Below, piece after piece: positions 1 through 6,740 of a DNA stretch of 14,458 nucleotides. Position 1 is the first letter of the stretch. Every line of letters starts with the position of its first letter. The notes beneath the pieces are model-generated. The model did no database searches. It saw only the letters and a list, made by a program, of their open reading frames with translations, and was not told the origin of the DNA. A program made the position numbers and the translations under genes. The stretch comes from SCGC-AAA076-P13 sp964613455 (GTDB lineage: Bacteria > Pseudomonadota > Gammaproteobacteria > Magnimaribacterales > D2472): NCBI GenBank assembly GCA_964613455.1, contig CAZTGS010000021.1, positions 1 through 14,458 on the forward strand, given 5' to 3'.

Positions 1-2
1 AT

Positions 3-80
3 ATAGATTCTAATGGTACTTTGGATCCTGATATGACTAACCTTATCAGAATATACTGGGGCAAAAAAAACCTTCAATAA
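3..80 (+). CDS. C-terminal tail of an unidentified protein, cut by the window edge
   Basis: One forward frame is open from the left edge and ends in tandem TAA TAA codons at 78-83. It encodes about 25 residues ending in IYWGKKNLQ, with a hydrophilic DSNGTLDPD stretch before it. The other two forward frames stop within the first 13 bases. The following gene is convergent, which fits a gene ending here. The fragment is too short to recognise a family, and it could also be chance open sequence. No clear terminator hairpin follows it. Confidence 0.4.
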   Translation: MDSNGTLDPDMTNLIRIYWGKKNLQ

Positions 81-96
81 TAAAGCGGTCTGATAA

Positions 97-312
97 TTAA
101 AATGTAGATATGTACAAGTCTTCGACCTTTTGTCTAGCCCAGGGTGTTTTTCTTAAAAACTTTAAAGATGAGTTGATCGAAGGATTACTTTTAAAACAAT
201 TAATATCGATCTTCTTAGCAAGTTCGACCCATCCATAATAGTCTACAAGGTTATTAACCATTACCTGCAAGGTAATGCCATGCAATGGATTGTTGATTTG
301 TTTTTCAGTCAT
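97..312 (-). CDS. VF530 family (DUF2132) small DNA-binding-like protein
   Basis: This 71-residue protein matches the VF530/DUF2132 family by its most typical features: an N-terminal NNPLHGITL segment, a central YYGWVELAKKIDINCF segment, and the C-terminal SLKFLRKTPWARQKVEDLY signature. The length is usual for the family. VF530 of Vibrio fischeri has a helical fold with a proposed DNA-binding role, but the cellular function is not established. It has no signal peptide, so it is probably cytoplasmic. The ATG at 310-312 begins MTEKQINNPLHG, as in relatives, although no strong Shine-Dalgarno precedes it. It stands alone, divergent from the lipoprotein gene at 446. Confidence 0.9.
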   Translation of the reverse strand: MTEKQINNPLHGITLQVMVNNLVDYYGWVELAKKIDINCFKSNPSINSSLKFLRKTPWARQKVEDLYISTF

Positions 313-445
313 TAGGCATCATAACATTGGCAGATAAGACTAAACTTTATAGATTTATATATAAAAGAAATACATTATTTTATTTAAAAATTTATTAAAT
401 TAATGTAGTTTTATATTTAGTACTTTATAAAAAATAGGATTTACT

Positions 446-1258
446 ATGAAAAATTTATACGCTTTTATTATCACTTCAGTATTTATTGTCAGCTGCTCTA
501 TGGAAGAAGCTTCTCAAGAGACTGCTGATCCAATGACTACAATTTACTTTACAGAATTTTTACCCTGCGAAGCTGGTCCTGATTATTCCTCTGAGAATAT
601 GACAAAAATGATCGCTGAATGGCAAAAACTTTTAACTGATGACAGTCTTTTAGGTGTTTGGGGCTACGCTCCTGCAGCAGATACCAATTCAGTTGGCGAT
701 ACTGGCTGGTGGGAACTTCAATGGACTTCAAAAGATTCAGCGGATACAGCATGGTCAGAATGGGTTCAAAATGATGCTGTAAATGCATGGCAAGAAAAAT
801 ATTCTTCAGTGCTTCAATGTGATGGGGCTGCAAGAAATGGTTTTGATGGAATTTTCCCTATGGCTTCTAATACATACGGAGAGTTACCTGAGACTGGTTA
901 TTTTTATGCAGAAATACATATTTGTGAGCTAAACGAAGGTTCATCAAGTCAAGAAGCAATGGACTTCCTTCCTGGGTTTGTAAATGCAGTCAGTGAAGCA
1001 GATTACGCCGATACCTCTTACCATTTAGGAAATTATTTCTCTCAACAAAATGAAGATAGTTTTTTATGGGGAAACTTTACTAACAGTAAAGAATCTTTGG
1101 ATAAAGCAAATGCTTCTTTTGAAGCAAATGTGAGAGATAAAATGTTTCCGCTATTTAGTGAATTTGCATCTTGTGGCGATATTCCAGATTTATATCATGG
1201 TTTTAGTTTGTATTGGTCTGAAGATAAAGATTTCATGCCAACTTTTCCAACCAATTAA
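446..1258 (+). CDS. Lipoprotein with two tandem copies of a cysteine-bracketed ABM-like domain
   Basis: A 270-residue exported protein. The N-terminus is a lipoprotein signal (hydrophobic residues 4-15, lipobox I-V-S-C, lipidated Cys17). The mature part looks like an internal duplication. Repeat 1 (about 32-126) runs from FLPCEAG to VLQCDG, and repeat 2 (about 153-245) runs from IHICELNEG to FASCGD. The bracketing cysteines lie 84 residues apart in copy 1 (Cys41, Cys125) and 83 apart in copy 2 (Cys160, Cys243), suggesting one disulfide per domain. Between them both copies carry a related segment (WTSKDSADTAWSEWVQN versus FTNSKESLDKANASFEAN). The repeat arrangement resembles dimeric alpha-beta-barrel (ABM-type) proteins, and the next gene, only 12 nt away, looks like a single such domain. 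AGGA at 436-439 gives a good ribosome site. Function unknown. Confidence 0.75.
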   Translation: MKNLYAFIITSVFIVSCSMEEASQETADPMTTIYFTEFLPCEAGPDYSSENMTKMIAEWQKLLTDDSLLGVWGYAPAADTNSVGDTGWWELQWTSKDSADTAWSEWVQNDAVNAWQEKYSSVLQCDGAARNGFDGIFPMASNTYGELPETGYFYAEIHICELNEGSSSQEAMDFLPGFVNAVSEADYADTSYHLGNYFSQQNEDSFLWGNFTNSKESLDKANASFEANVRDKMFPLFSEFASCGDIPDLYHGFSLYWSEDKDFMPTFPTN

Positions 1259-1270
1259 CAGGACATTGAT

Positions 1271-1702
1271 ATGAAAAAATTGTTTTTAATCACTTTATTG
1301 ATTCCATCTTTTTTGATGGCAATGCATCATAAATCTGAACCTATTATTTTTTATCTTGATATGGATATAGCTGAAGGTAAATCAGAGGGTGTAGAAAAAT
1401 TTGTTGATTATCTTGTTGGAGCAGTGGAAAAAACTGAACCCAAAACTATGTACTACAAATATTGGATTTCTGAAGATAAATCTAAAGTTTCGTTAATTGA
1501 GGTTTATCATTCAAATGAAGATGCAATTTTTCATATGAATGCTTTTGATAAGGCAGCTCACAAAGATAAATTTATAGAAACCTTTGTAATTACAAATTTC
1601 CAAGTATTAGGCAACACCAATCAAGATTTAAAAGATGCCATGGCAGCATTTACAAAGGATCACAGGTCGTTGATGAACGGATTTAATAGAGATATGAACT
1701 AA
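1271..1702 (+). CDS. Exported ABM-family (dimeric alpha-beta barrel) protein
   Basis: A 143-residue protein with a Sec signal peptide (MKKLF start, hydrophobic 4-16, likely cleavage after A17). The mature part resembles the antibiotic-biosynthesis-monooxygenase / quinol-monooxygenase-like fold: a first strand (PIIFYLDMDI), a long helix (about 39-54), a second strand (YYKYWISED), a third strand (VSLIEVYHS) followed by helix EDAIFHMNAFDKAAHKDKF, and a last strand (VITNFQVLG, about 106-114). Members act as small monooxygenases or heme- or quinone-binding dimers. An export signal is unusual for them, so enzymatic activity is uncertain. AGGA at 1260-1263 lies 7 nt before the ATG, and the 12-nt gap indicates co-transcription with the preceding lipoprotein. 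Its end overlaps the convergent membrane-protein gene by 20 bp. Confidence 0.75.
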   Translation: MKKLFLITLLIPSFLMAMHHKSEPIIFYLDMDIAEGKSEGVEKFVDYLVGAVEKTEPKTMYYKYWISEDKSKVSLIEVYHSNEDAIFHMNAFDKAAHKDKFIETFVITNFQVLGNTNQDLKDAMAAFTKDHRSLMNGFNRDMN

Positions 1703-1931
1703 AACCAAGCAATCCAAATCCAAAGATACTTAGGATAAAAAAAACAAATAAGCTAACTAGAAAAAAGGCTATCGTATATTTAAATACAAGCATTAAGACA
1801 CTAAGAAAAGGGATGTCTACATCCACTATCCTTACTTCGTTAAAATTTTGATTGTCGTGAATCTTCTTAACAGATCTATCTGTCTTCTTCTTAGCTTCTG
1901 ATTCCATATATTGTTCATACTCTTTGGTCAT
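1683..1931 (-). CDS. Small hypothetical inner-membrane protein
   Basis: An 82-residue protein with a charged, Lys-rich N-terminal half (residues 1-30, EYEQYMESEAKKK, no signal peptide) and a hydrophobic C-terminal half (about 40-80) long enough for one or two membrane segments. The segment NEVRIVDVDIPFLSV links the two. I do not recognise the family. It starts 4 nt after the stop of the upstream minus-strand gene, so the two are very likely co-translated. It converges on the ABM gene with a 20-bp overlap of coding ends and no terminator between them, which supports tight packing but lowers certainty slightly. Confidence 0.65.
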   Translation of the reverse strand: MTKEYEQYMESEAKKKTDRSVKKIHDNQNFNEVRIVDVDIPFLSVLMLVFKYTIAFFLVSLFVFFILSIFGFGLLGFSSYLY

Positions 1932-1935
1932 TTCT

Positions 1936-2328
1936 TTATTTCTCTAGTTTGCAAGTTAAGCTAGCCTCAGCTTTGTAAATAGCCATCAAGCTATCTTCAA
2001 CTGAATCCATAGAATAATTTCTATTCATTAAATCTAATAGTTTATAAATATATTTCATCCCATTAATACGATCCCATTCCCATGCTTGATCGAGATGATC
2101 TAAATCAAAAGAATCAATTTTTATATTGGGGAATAGCTCTGTTAATAAGACTTTAATATCTGCATCATCCTTGGTGTCATTAAATTTTATAGAACGTTCG
2201 GTTTTTGATTTTTCAGAACCCAGAATTTTCAATACTTCTTTATTAAGACATTCATTGGCATTAATTAATTTTTCATTTGCGTTTGATAATGAGGAAAAGA
2301 TAACAATTAATACTAATAATAATTTCAT
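1936..2328 (-). CDS. Small exported hypothetical protein
   Basis: A 130-residue protein with a classical Sec signal peptide (MKLLLVLIVIFSSLSNA, likely cleavage after A17). The mature part is mostly helical and acidic, with exactly two cysteines (Cys27 and Cys126) near its two ends that could form one disulfide in the periplasm. The segment DSFDLDHLDQAWEWDRING is distinctive, but I do not recognise a family. The first gene of a two-gene minus-strand unit, it is followed 4 nt later by the small membrane protein. No strong ribosome site is visible before the ATG. Divergent from the reductase gene at 2466. Confidence 0.7.
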   Translation of the reverse strand: MKLLLVLIVIFSSLSNANEKLINANECLNKEVLKILGSEKSKTERSIKFNDTKDDADIKVLLTELFPNIKIDSFDLDHLDQAWEWDRINGMKYIYKLLDLMNRNYSMDSVEDSLMAIYKAEASLTCKLEK

Positions 2329-2465
2329 AACACTATTCTAATAGTTTCACATCATAGTAGGTAAAAAAATTCTAGTATGTTTATATTGCCTACTGGTAAA
2401 TCATATTGAGGAGAATATAGTTATTATTATTTATCATCATAGATGAAACATAAATGGGGATTGTT

Positions 2466-3464
2466 ATGGAAAAAGTTTTAGTAACAGGCGCAACAGGCTT
2501 TATTGGACTGCATTGTATTCATCAACTTCTTAAGGAGGGATTTATAGTTAATGGAACTCTAAGATCAATGGATAGAAAAGATGAAGTTCTTGACTCTCTT
2601 AAGAACCACAATACTTCCGTAGAGCACTTATCCTTATTCGAAGCCGACCTTTTAAGTGACGATGGTTGGGATGCAGCGATTGAGGGTTGTGATTACCTGC
2701 TGCATATTGCATCACCCTTTGTACTTTCAAATGAATCCTTAGATTTTTTTGTTAAGCCAGCAGTAGAAGGGGCGACCAGAGCATTAAAATTTGCACAAAA
2801 ACATGGCATTAAAAAGGTAGTCCTTACCTCCTCATTTGCTGCAATAGGCGACACCTTTGATGGAACCGAAAGCTTTGATGAATCTCATTGGTCAGATACT
2901 ACCAATGATAGAATGTCATTTTATTCAGTCAGCAAAACCTTAGCCGAAAAAGCTGCATGGGATTATATAAAAAACAACAATGTTGATTTTAAACTTTCAG
3001 TCATAAATCCAACTGCAGTATTAGGGCCTTCACTGTCAGAAGATATCGGCGTTTCTAATTCTTTAGTTCTTAGAATGTTGAATGGCTCAATGCCAGCACT
3101 AGCAAAAATCCATATCGGCATGGTTGATGTAAGAGATGTTGCTAAGGCTCATATACTCGCTATGAAGAACACTGCATCAGATGGTGAAAGATTTATAGTT
3201 TCTGAAAAAGAAATGTGGATGCATGAAGCTGCAAAAGTTTTAACTGATAACGGTTATAAAGCGCCAACAAAAAATATGCCCAATTGGCTATTAAAGATCA
3301 TGGCAATATTTAAAAGTGACATGGTCACTATATCTAAGATGGCAGGAAAAAAGAGAGATTGTCATAGCACTAAATCTAAAGATGTTCTTGGTTGGAAGCC
3401 TATAAGTGCTGAACAGTCAATTCTAGATACTGCAAAGCAACTTAAAGAATATAATTTAATTTAG
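2466..3464 (+). CDS. NAD(P)-dependent epimerase/dehydratase family reductase (dihydroflavonol-4-reductase-like)
   Basis: A 332-residue extended short-chain dehydrogenase. The nucleotide-binding motif GATGFIG lies at residues 8-14 right after the first strand, TSSFAAIGD at 121-129 supplies the active-site Ser, and Tyr153-SVS-Lys157 is the catalytic YxxxK. NPTAVLGPS (181-189) is typical of the dihydroflavonol-4-reductase / aldehyde-reductase branch, which reduces carbonyls to alcohols or oxidises 3-beta-hydroxysteroids. I chose the ATG at 2466 because GGGGA at 2456-2460 sits 5 nt upstream and the Rossmann strand then begins as usual; the ATG at 2454 lacks a ribosome site and adds only four residues. 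The stop codon interleaves with that of the convergent 5-alpha-reductase-like gene. The substrate cannot be read from the sequence. Confidence 0.9.
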   Translation: MEKVLVTGATGFIGLHCIHQLLKEGFIVNGTLRSMDRKDEVLDSLKNHNTSVEHLSLFEADLLSDDGWDAAIEGCDYLLHIASPFVLSNESLDFFVKPAVEGATRALKFAQKHGIKKVVLTSSFAAIGDTFDGTESFDESHWSDTTNDRMSFYSVSKTLAEKAAWDYIKNNNVDFKLSVINPTAVLGPSLSEDIGVSNSLVLRMLNGSMPALAKIHIGMVDVRDVAKAHILAMKNTASDGERFIVSEKEMWMHEAAKVLTDNGYKAPTKNMPNWLLKIMAIFKSDMVTISKMAGKKRDCHSTKSKDVLGWKPISAEQSILDTAKQLKEYNLI

Positions 3465-4210
3465 ATTATTCCGGGAATAATAGCTTTTCTATTTTTTGGA
3501 TAATCTTTAAATTTTTCTTTGTACCACTTGTGATGTGCAATGGCTCTTGGAAATAGATTTGCTATCGTCCATGCAAGGAAAACTAATCCTGACAGGCTCC
3601 AGGTTAAAATAGCCCATCCAATCCACTCTAATATTTCACCAAAATAGTTTGGGGAAGCTATATATTTGTATAAAAATTTATTGGGTAGATGATATCCAGG
3701 ACCTTTCTCTTTTCTAAGAGAAACGAGTAAATAGTCAGATCTAATATTAATAAACATTCCCAATGCAAATAATATAAATCCTATTATAAAAGTTTGGCTT
3801 AACAACCATTCAGATGAGTAAGTTGTGAAGTAAAAAATTCCAAATGCTTGAATACTTACATTGACTAAATTAAAACAAAAGGCTGATATTGCAATGCTAA
3901 TGGGCATTTTTGGGCTTGTCATATCAATTACAAAAGGATAAATAAATGTTCTATGGGTATAGTGAGTAAGCCAAATAAGAAGAAATACTATGTGTACATT
4001 TAATAGCTGATCTTTAACTATAAATGCAAAAATTACCATCAGAATGACACAAGGAGATTCCATAACAACCCAGCCAGCTCTTGCAGAGATGTTTCTTCCC
4101 CATCCTTCTTGAATGTGTCTGCCGTAAGGAGCGTTTTCAAAGAACAAGTATATAAATGTTATGGCTGCTATTAAGACCCAAAAAATAATAAATATATTAA
4201 AAAAGCTCAT
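3461..4210 (-). CDS. Steroid 5-alpha-reductase-like (3-oxo-5-alpha-steroid 4-dehydrogenase family) membrane protein
   Basis: A 249-residue polytopic membrane protein with about six or seven hydrophobic segments. Family hallmarks in order: APYGRH near residues 27-32, then the glutamate of VVMESPC (Glu51), HYTHRTFIYP with Tyr84 (these match the Glu/Tyr pair that holds the 3-keto group in human SRD5A2), NIRSD, the SPNYFGEILEW motif, and the C-terminal HHKWYKEKFKDYP plus RKAIIP signature of the NADPH-binding end. The reaction would be NADPH-dependent reduction of a C=C bond conjugated to a ketone in a steroid- or terpenoid-like lipid. A GTG at 4216 is an alternative start two codons upstream; neither has a Shine-Dalgarno. 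It converges on the reductase gene with a 4-bp overlap (stop codons interleaved in TTAG) and diverges from the GMC gene. Confidence 0.9.
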   Translation of the reverse strand: MSFFNIFIIFWVLIAAITFIYLFFENAPYGRHIQEGWGRNISARAGWVVMESPCVILMVIFAFIVKDQLLNVHIVFLLIWLTHYTHRTFIYPFVIDMTSPKMPISIAISAFCFNLVNVSIQAFGIFYFTTYSSEWLLSQTFIIGFILFALGMFINIRSDYLLVSLRKEKGPGYHLPNKFLYKYIASPNYFGEILEWIGWAILTWSLSGLVFLAWTIANLFPRAIAHHKWYKEKFKDYPKNRKAIIPGII

Positions 4211-4245
4211 AAACACAAAAGGTATACTTTTCCCCCAAATTTAAG

Positions 4246-4274
4246 TTTACAGTCATCAAACTAAATCATAAACT
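4246..4274 (+). promoter_or_regulatory. Candidate sigma70-type promoter of the GMC gene
   Basis: TTTACA (4246-4251, five of six matches to TTGACA) and TAAACT (4269-4274, four of six matches to TATAAT) are separated by 17 bp. This puts a start site near 4281, about 22 nt before the GMC start and just ahead of its AGGG ribosome site. AT-rich sequence makes chance matches common. Confidence 0.4.
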
Positions 4275-4302
4275 AATTAGAGTGATATTAAATAGGGCTT
4301 AA

Positions 4303-5985
4303 ATGAAGACATATGATTTTATAATTTTAGGAGCAGGTTCTGCTGGCTGCGTTCTCGCTAATAGGTTGAGTGCAAATCCTGATAATAAAGTTTGTCTTAT
4401 AGAAGCTGGACCGAAAGATACCGATATTAGACTTCATGTGCCTCTTGGTTTTGCATTCTTTGGAAAGGGCAAAACTTATAACTGGGGATTTAATACCGTG
4501 CCGCAAGAAGCTTTTGAGAAAGTTGTGGTAAAGGAGCCTGAGTCTGTCATGGTTGATTCAGCAGGAGGTCAGCATTCAGTTCAACCAGAAACTGAAGAGC
4601 ATAGAAGGGGATACCAGCCAAGAGGAAAAACGCTTGGAGGCTCAAGCTCAATTAATGCAATGTTATACGTAAGAGGGCACAAGTGGGATTATGATCACTG
4701 GTCTGAATTAGGAAATGAAGGATGGTCTTATGATGAAATTCTTCCTTACTTTAAAAAAGCTGAACATAACGAAGTTCATGACAGTTGTGAGTATCACGGT
4801 CAAGACGGACCTTTAAATGTTTCAAAAATAAGACATTCAAATAAGCCAACAGATGATTTTGTAAAAACTGGGGCATCAATATTTGGTTTTAATAATGACT
4901 TTAATGGTGAAAGTCAGGAAGGTATTGGTTATTATCAAACAACTCAAAAAAATGGACAAAGATGCAGTGCTGCTAAAGCTTATCTAGTTCCTGTTTTAGA
5001 AAGAGAAAACCTTACTGTCCTCACAGACACTCATGTTAATAAAATTTTAGTTGAGAATGAAAAAGCAGTTGGTGTTGAGTGTATAGATTCTGATGGTAGT
5101 TTCTTTGAAATAAGGTCTAATAAAGAAGTTCTTTTATCATCAGGCGCATTCGGATCTCCTCAAATCTTATTGAGATCAGGTATAGGTCCTGCAGATGAAA
5201 TTACGAAACATGGAATAGAGCATAAGGTTGAGTTACCTGGAGTCGGAAAAAATTTACAAGATCATATTGATTACTTGTCTATTCATAAATATAACTCGTT
5301 AAGTCTTATTGGCTTTTCTCTTAGATCAATATTCATTAAATATCCTTTTGAGATTTTAAAATATATATTCACCAAATCAGGTTTGTTTACTTCAACTGTG
5401 GCAGAAGCTGGTGGCTTTATTAAATCTAACGGCTCATTAGAAATACCTGATATTCAATTGCACTTTGCTCCTGCAATGATTATTGATCATGGAAGGGTCT
5501 CGGTTTGGGGTCATGGCTTGAGCTGTCATGCTTGTTTATTAAGACCTAAATCAAGAGGAGAAGTTACTCTTAATTCAAAAGACCCTTATGAAGATCCACT
5601 TATTGATCCCAAGTTTCTATCTCATCCTGATGATGTGAAAGATTTGGTAGAAGGCTATAAAAAAATGATGAAAATAATTAATGCTAAGCCTTTATCTAAA
5701 TATACTAGTAATCACGTCCATAGACCTGTTGATCTGGATGATGATGCAGATATAGAAAAAGCAATAAGAGAAGAATCTGATACCGTTTATCATCCTGTTG
5801 GTACTTGTAAAATGGGACAAGATGAAATGTCTGTTGTGGATAGCTCACTAAAAGTTCATAAAATGAGTGGTTTAAGGGTTATTGACGCATCAATAATGCC
5901 GACCTTAGTTGGTGGAAATACAAATGCACCAACTATTATGATTGGAGAAAAGGCATCCGATATTATTTTAAGTGAATGGGGTTAA
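4303..5985 (+). CDS. GMC-family FAD-dependent oxidoreductase (choline/alcohol dehydrogenase-like)
   Basis: A 560-residue flavoenzyme. The FAD-binding GAGSAGCVLANRLS lies at 10-23 with the ribose-binding Glu of CLIEAGP (34), the GMC signature GYQPRGKTLGGSSSINAM at 103-120, the second signature LLSSGAFGSPQILLRSGIGP at 277-296, and the C-terminal HPVGTC with catalytic His497 and GGNTNAPT holding the Asn partner (539 or 541). These enzymes oxidise alcohols to aldehydes or ketones; the substrate is not evident. Relative to usual members there are about 27 extra residues (72-99) between the NTVPQEA segment and the first GMC signature. AGGG at 4294-4297 is a good ribosome site. No signal peptide, so cytoplasmic. 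The rhodanese frame overlaps its end by 14 nt. Confidence 0.95.
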   Translation: MKTYDFIILGAGSAGCVLANRLSANPDNKVCLIEAGPKDTDIRLHVPLGFAFFGKGKTYNWGFNTVPQEAFEKVVVKEPESVMVDSAGGQHSVQPETEEHRRGYQPRGKTLGGSSSINAMLYVRGHKWDYDHWSELGNEGWSYDEILPYFKKAEHNEVHDSCEYHGQDGPLNVSKIRHSNKPTDDFVKTGASIFGFNNDFNGESQEGIGYYQTTQKNGQRCSAAKAYLVPVLERENLTVLTDTHVNKILVENEKAVGVECIDSDGSFFEIRSNKEVLLSSGAFGSPQILLRSGIGPADEITKHGIEHKVELPGVGKNLQDHIDYLSIHKYNSLSLIGFSLRSIFIKYPFEILKYIFTKSGLFTSTVAEAGGFIKSNGSLEIPDIQLHFAPAMIIDHGRVSVWGHGLSCHACLLRPKSRGEVTLNSKDPYEDPLIDPKFLSHPDDVKDLVEGYKKMMKIINAKPLSKYTSNHVHRPVDLDDDADIEKAIREESDTVYHPVGTCKMGQDEMSVVDSSLKVHKMSGLRVIDASIMPTLVGGNTNAPTIMIGEKASDIILSEWG

Positions 5986-6301
5986 TATCAAATTAAGGTT
6001 AGCTATCTTTATGTTTCTGATATTTCCTTTAATAGGAGAGGGTATGGTTATTATCGATGTAAGAACTTTAGATGAATGGGAAAACGGTCATCTGGAAGAT
6101 GCACAACGAATCGAGTGGCAAAAAATTGAAAGCATTGTCGATACGGTTGCGAAAGATCAACAAATTTATCTTTATTGCAGAAGTGGCAATAGATCAGGAA
6201 TGGCAACCCAATTACTGAAGGATGCTGGATACACTGACGTAATAAATGCTGGTAGCCTCGAAGATGCTGCAGTTCTCCTCAAATCCAATATAGTCAAATA
6301 A
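5972..6301 (+). CDS. PspE-like single-domain rhodanese (sulfurtransferase), probably exported
   Basis: The protein (109 residues from the GTG at 5972) has a compact rhodanese domain: VIIDVRTLDEWENGHLEDA (about 26-44), the active loop C-R-S-G-N-R-S-G with catalytic Cys69, and a C-terminal GYTDVINAGSLEDA. It closely follows the architecture of periplasmic PspE, which lacks the first part of the usual domain. Residues 1-24 look like a signal peptide (Lys/Arg then LAIFMFLIFPLI). The start is unsettled. The GTG overlaps the end of the GMC gene by 14 nt and has no ribosome site, whereas the ATG at 6044 has an ideal AGGAG at 6034-6038 but would give an 85-residue cytoplasmic form. It could move sulfane sulfur or serve thiol chemistry in the envelope. 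Confidence 0.85.
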   Translation: MNGVNIKLRLAIFMFLIFPLIGEGMVIIDVRTLDEWENGHLEDAQRIEWQKIESIVDTVAKDQQIYLYCRSGNRSGMATQLLKDAGYTDVINAGSLEDAAVLLKSNIVK

Positions 6302-6343
6302 TATATATATTTAAAATAACTTAATTATTATCTATTTTTAATG

Positions 6344-6372
6344 TTTACTCCGTAAATATTAATGTGTAACAT
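6344..6372 (+). promoter_or_regulatory. Weak candidate promoter upstream of the PAN-type gene
   Basis: TTTACT (6344-6349) and TAACAT (6367-6372) are spaced 17 bp, each matching the sigma70 consensus at four of six positions. The predicted start near 6379 would place the perfect inverted repeat at 6383-6403 immediately downstream of it. Confidence 0.25.
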
Positions 6373-6382
6373 TCACTCACAA

Positions 6383-6403
6383 AATGTAAGCAATGCTTAC
6401 ATT
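6383..6403. promoter_or_regulatory. Perfect 9-bp inverted repeat, candidate operator or 5'-UTR hairpin
   Basis: AATGTAAGC (6383-6391), a 3-nt spacer AAT, and GCTTACATT (6395-6403) form a perfect dyad, 30 bp before the ATG of the PAN-type gene. There is no run of T after it, so it is not a normal terminator for the rhodanese gene. The symmetry and length suit a dimeric repressor site (for example TetR-like), but no regulator gene is nearby and the protein is unknown. As RNA it would form a stem with a 3-nt loop. Confidence 0.55.
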
Positions 6404-6432
6404 AATATTAATTTAACCCCCTAAGGTATATT

Positions 6433-6723
6433 ATGAATAAAACAATTAAAACTTTTAGTATGTGCGCACTTCTATTAGCTTTGCCAGTATTTGCAGCAGA
6501 TATGAACTTTACCCCTAAACAAGATATTTCTTTATCTGGAAAGATTGGAACTTTAAAAACTTCAAACAAATATAGAAGTGTTTCTAAGTGTCAGGCGCTT
6601 TGTGAATCAAGAACTTCATGCGTCGCATTTTCATTTGATGCATCAAAAGGAAGTTGTAAAATATTAAAAACAATTACTAAGGAAACAGCAAACAAAAACG
6701 TTACTTCTGGAGTAAAAAGTTAA
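6433..6723 (+). CDS. Small secreted PAN/Apple-like domain protein
   Basis: A 96-residue protein with a clear Sec signal peptide (NKTIK, hydrophobic 8-20, cleavage after A21 in VFA-AD). The mature part contains one PAN/Apple-like module: a strand start (MNFTPKQDISLSG), then C53-x3-C57-x5-C63-x11-C75 with the typical spacing and the C-VAFSFD segment (63-69) of PAN_4 domains. Such modules bind proteins or carbohydrates; here the module is the entire mature protein, so a binding or scaffold role in the periplasm or outside is likely. AAGG at 6423-6426 gives the ribosome site 6 nt before the ATG. It is a single-gene unit: a palindrome precedes it and a strong terminator follows. Confidence 0.8.
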   Translation: MNKTIKTFSMCALLLALPVFAADMNFTPKQDISLSGKIGTLKTSNKYRSVSKCQALCESRTSCVAFSFDASKGSCKILKTITKETANKNVTSGVKS

Positions 6724-6740
6724 TATTAACTTTGTTCTTT

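Noticed and set aside
549..833. Minus-strand 94-codon open frame opposite the duplicated lipoprotein
   Set aside because: Antisense to a gene with a lipobox, good ribosome site and internal repeats; its translation shows no recognisable domain.
2126..2341. Plus-strand 71-codon frame opposite the small exported protein
   Set aside because: The minus-strand frame has a clear signal peptide and a tightly spaced downstream gene, while this one has no recognised features.
2356..2396. AGTAGG/CCTACT inverted repeat in the 2329-2465 intergenic gap
   Set aside because: Only 6 bp per arm with a long spacer in AT-rich DNA, and not aligned with a convincing promoter.
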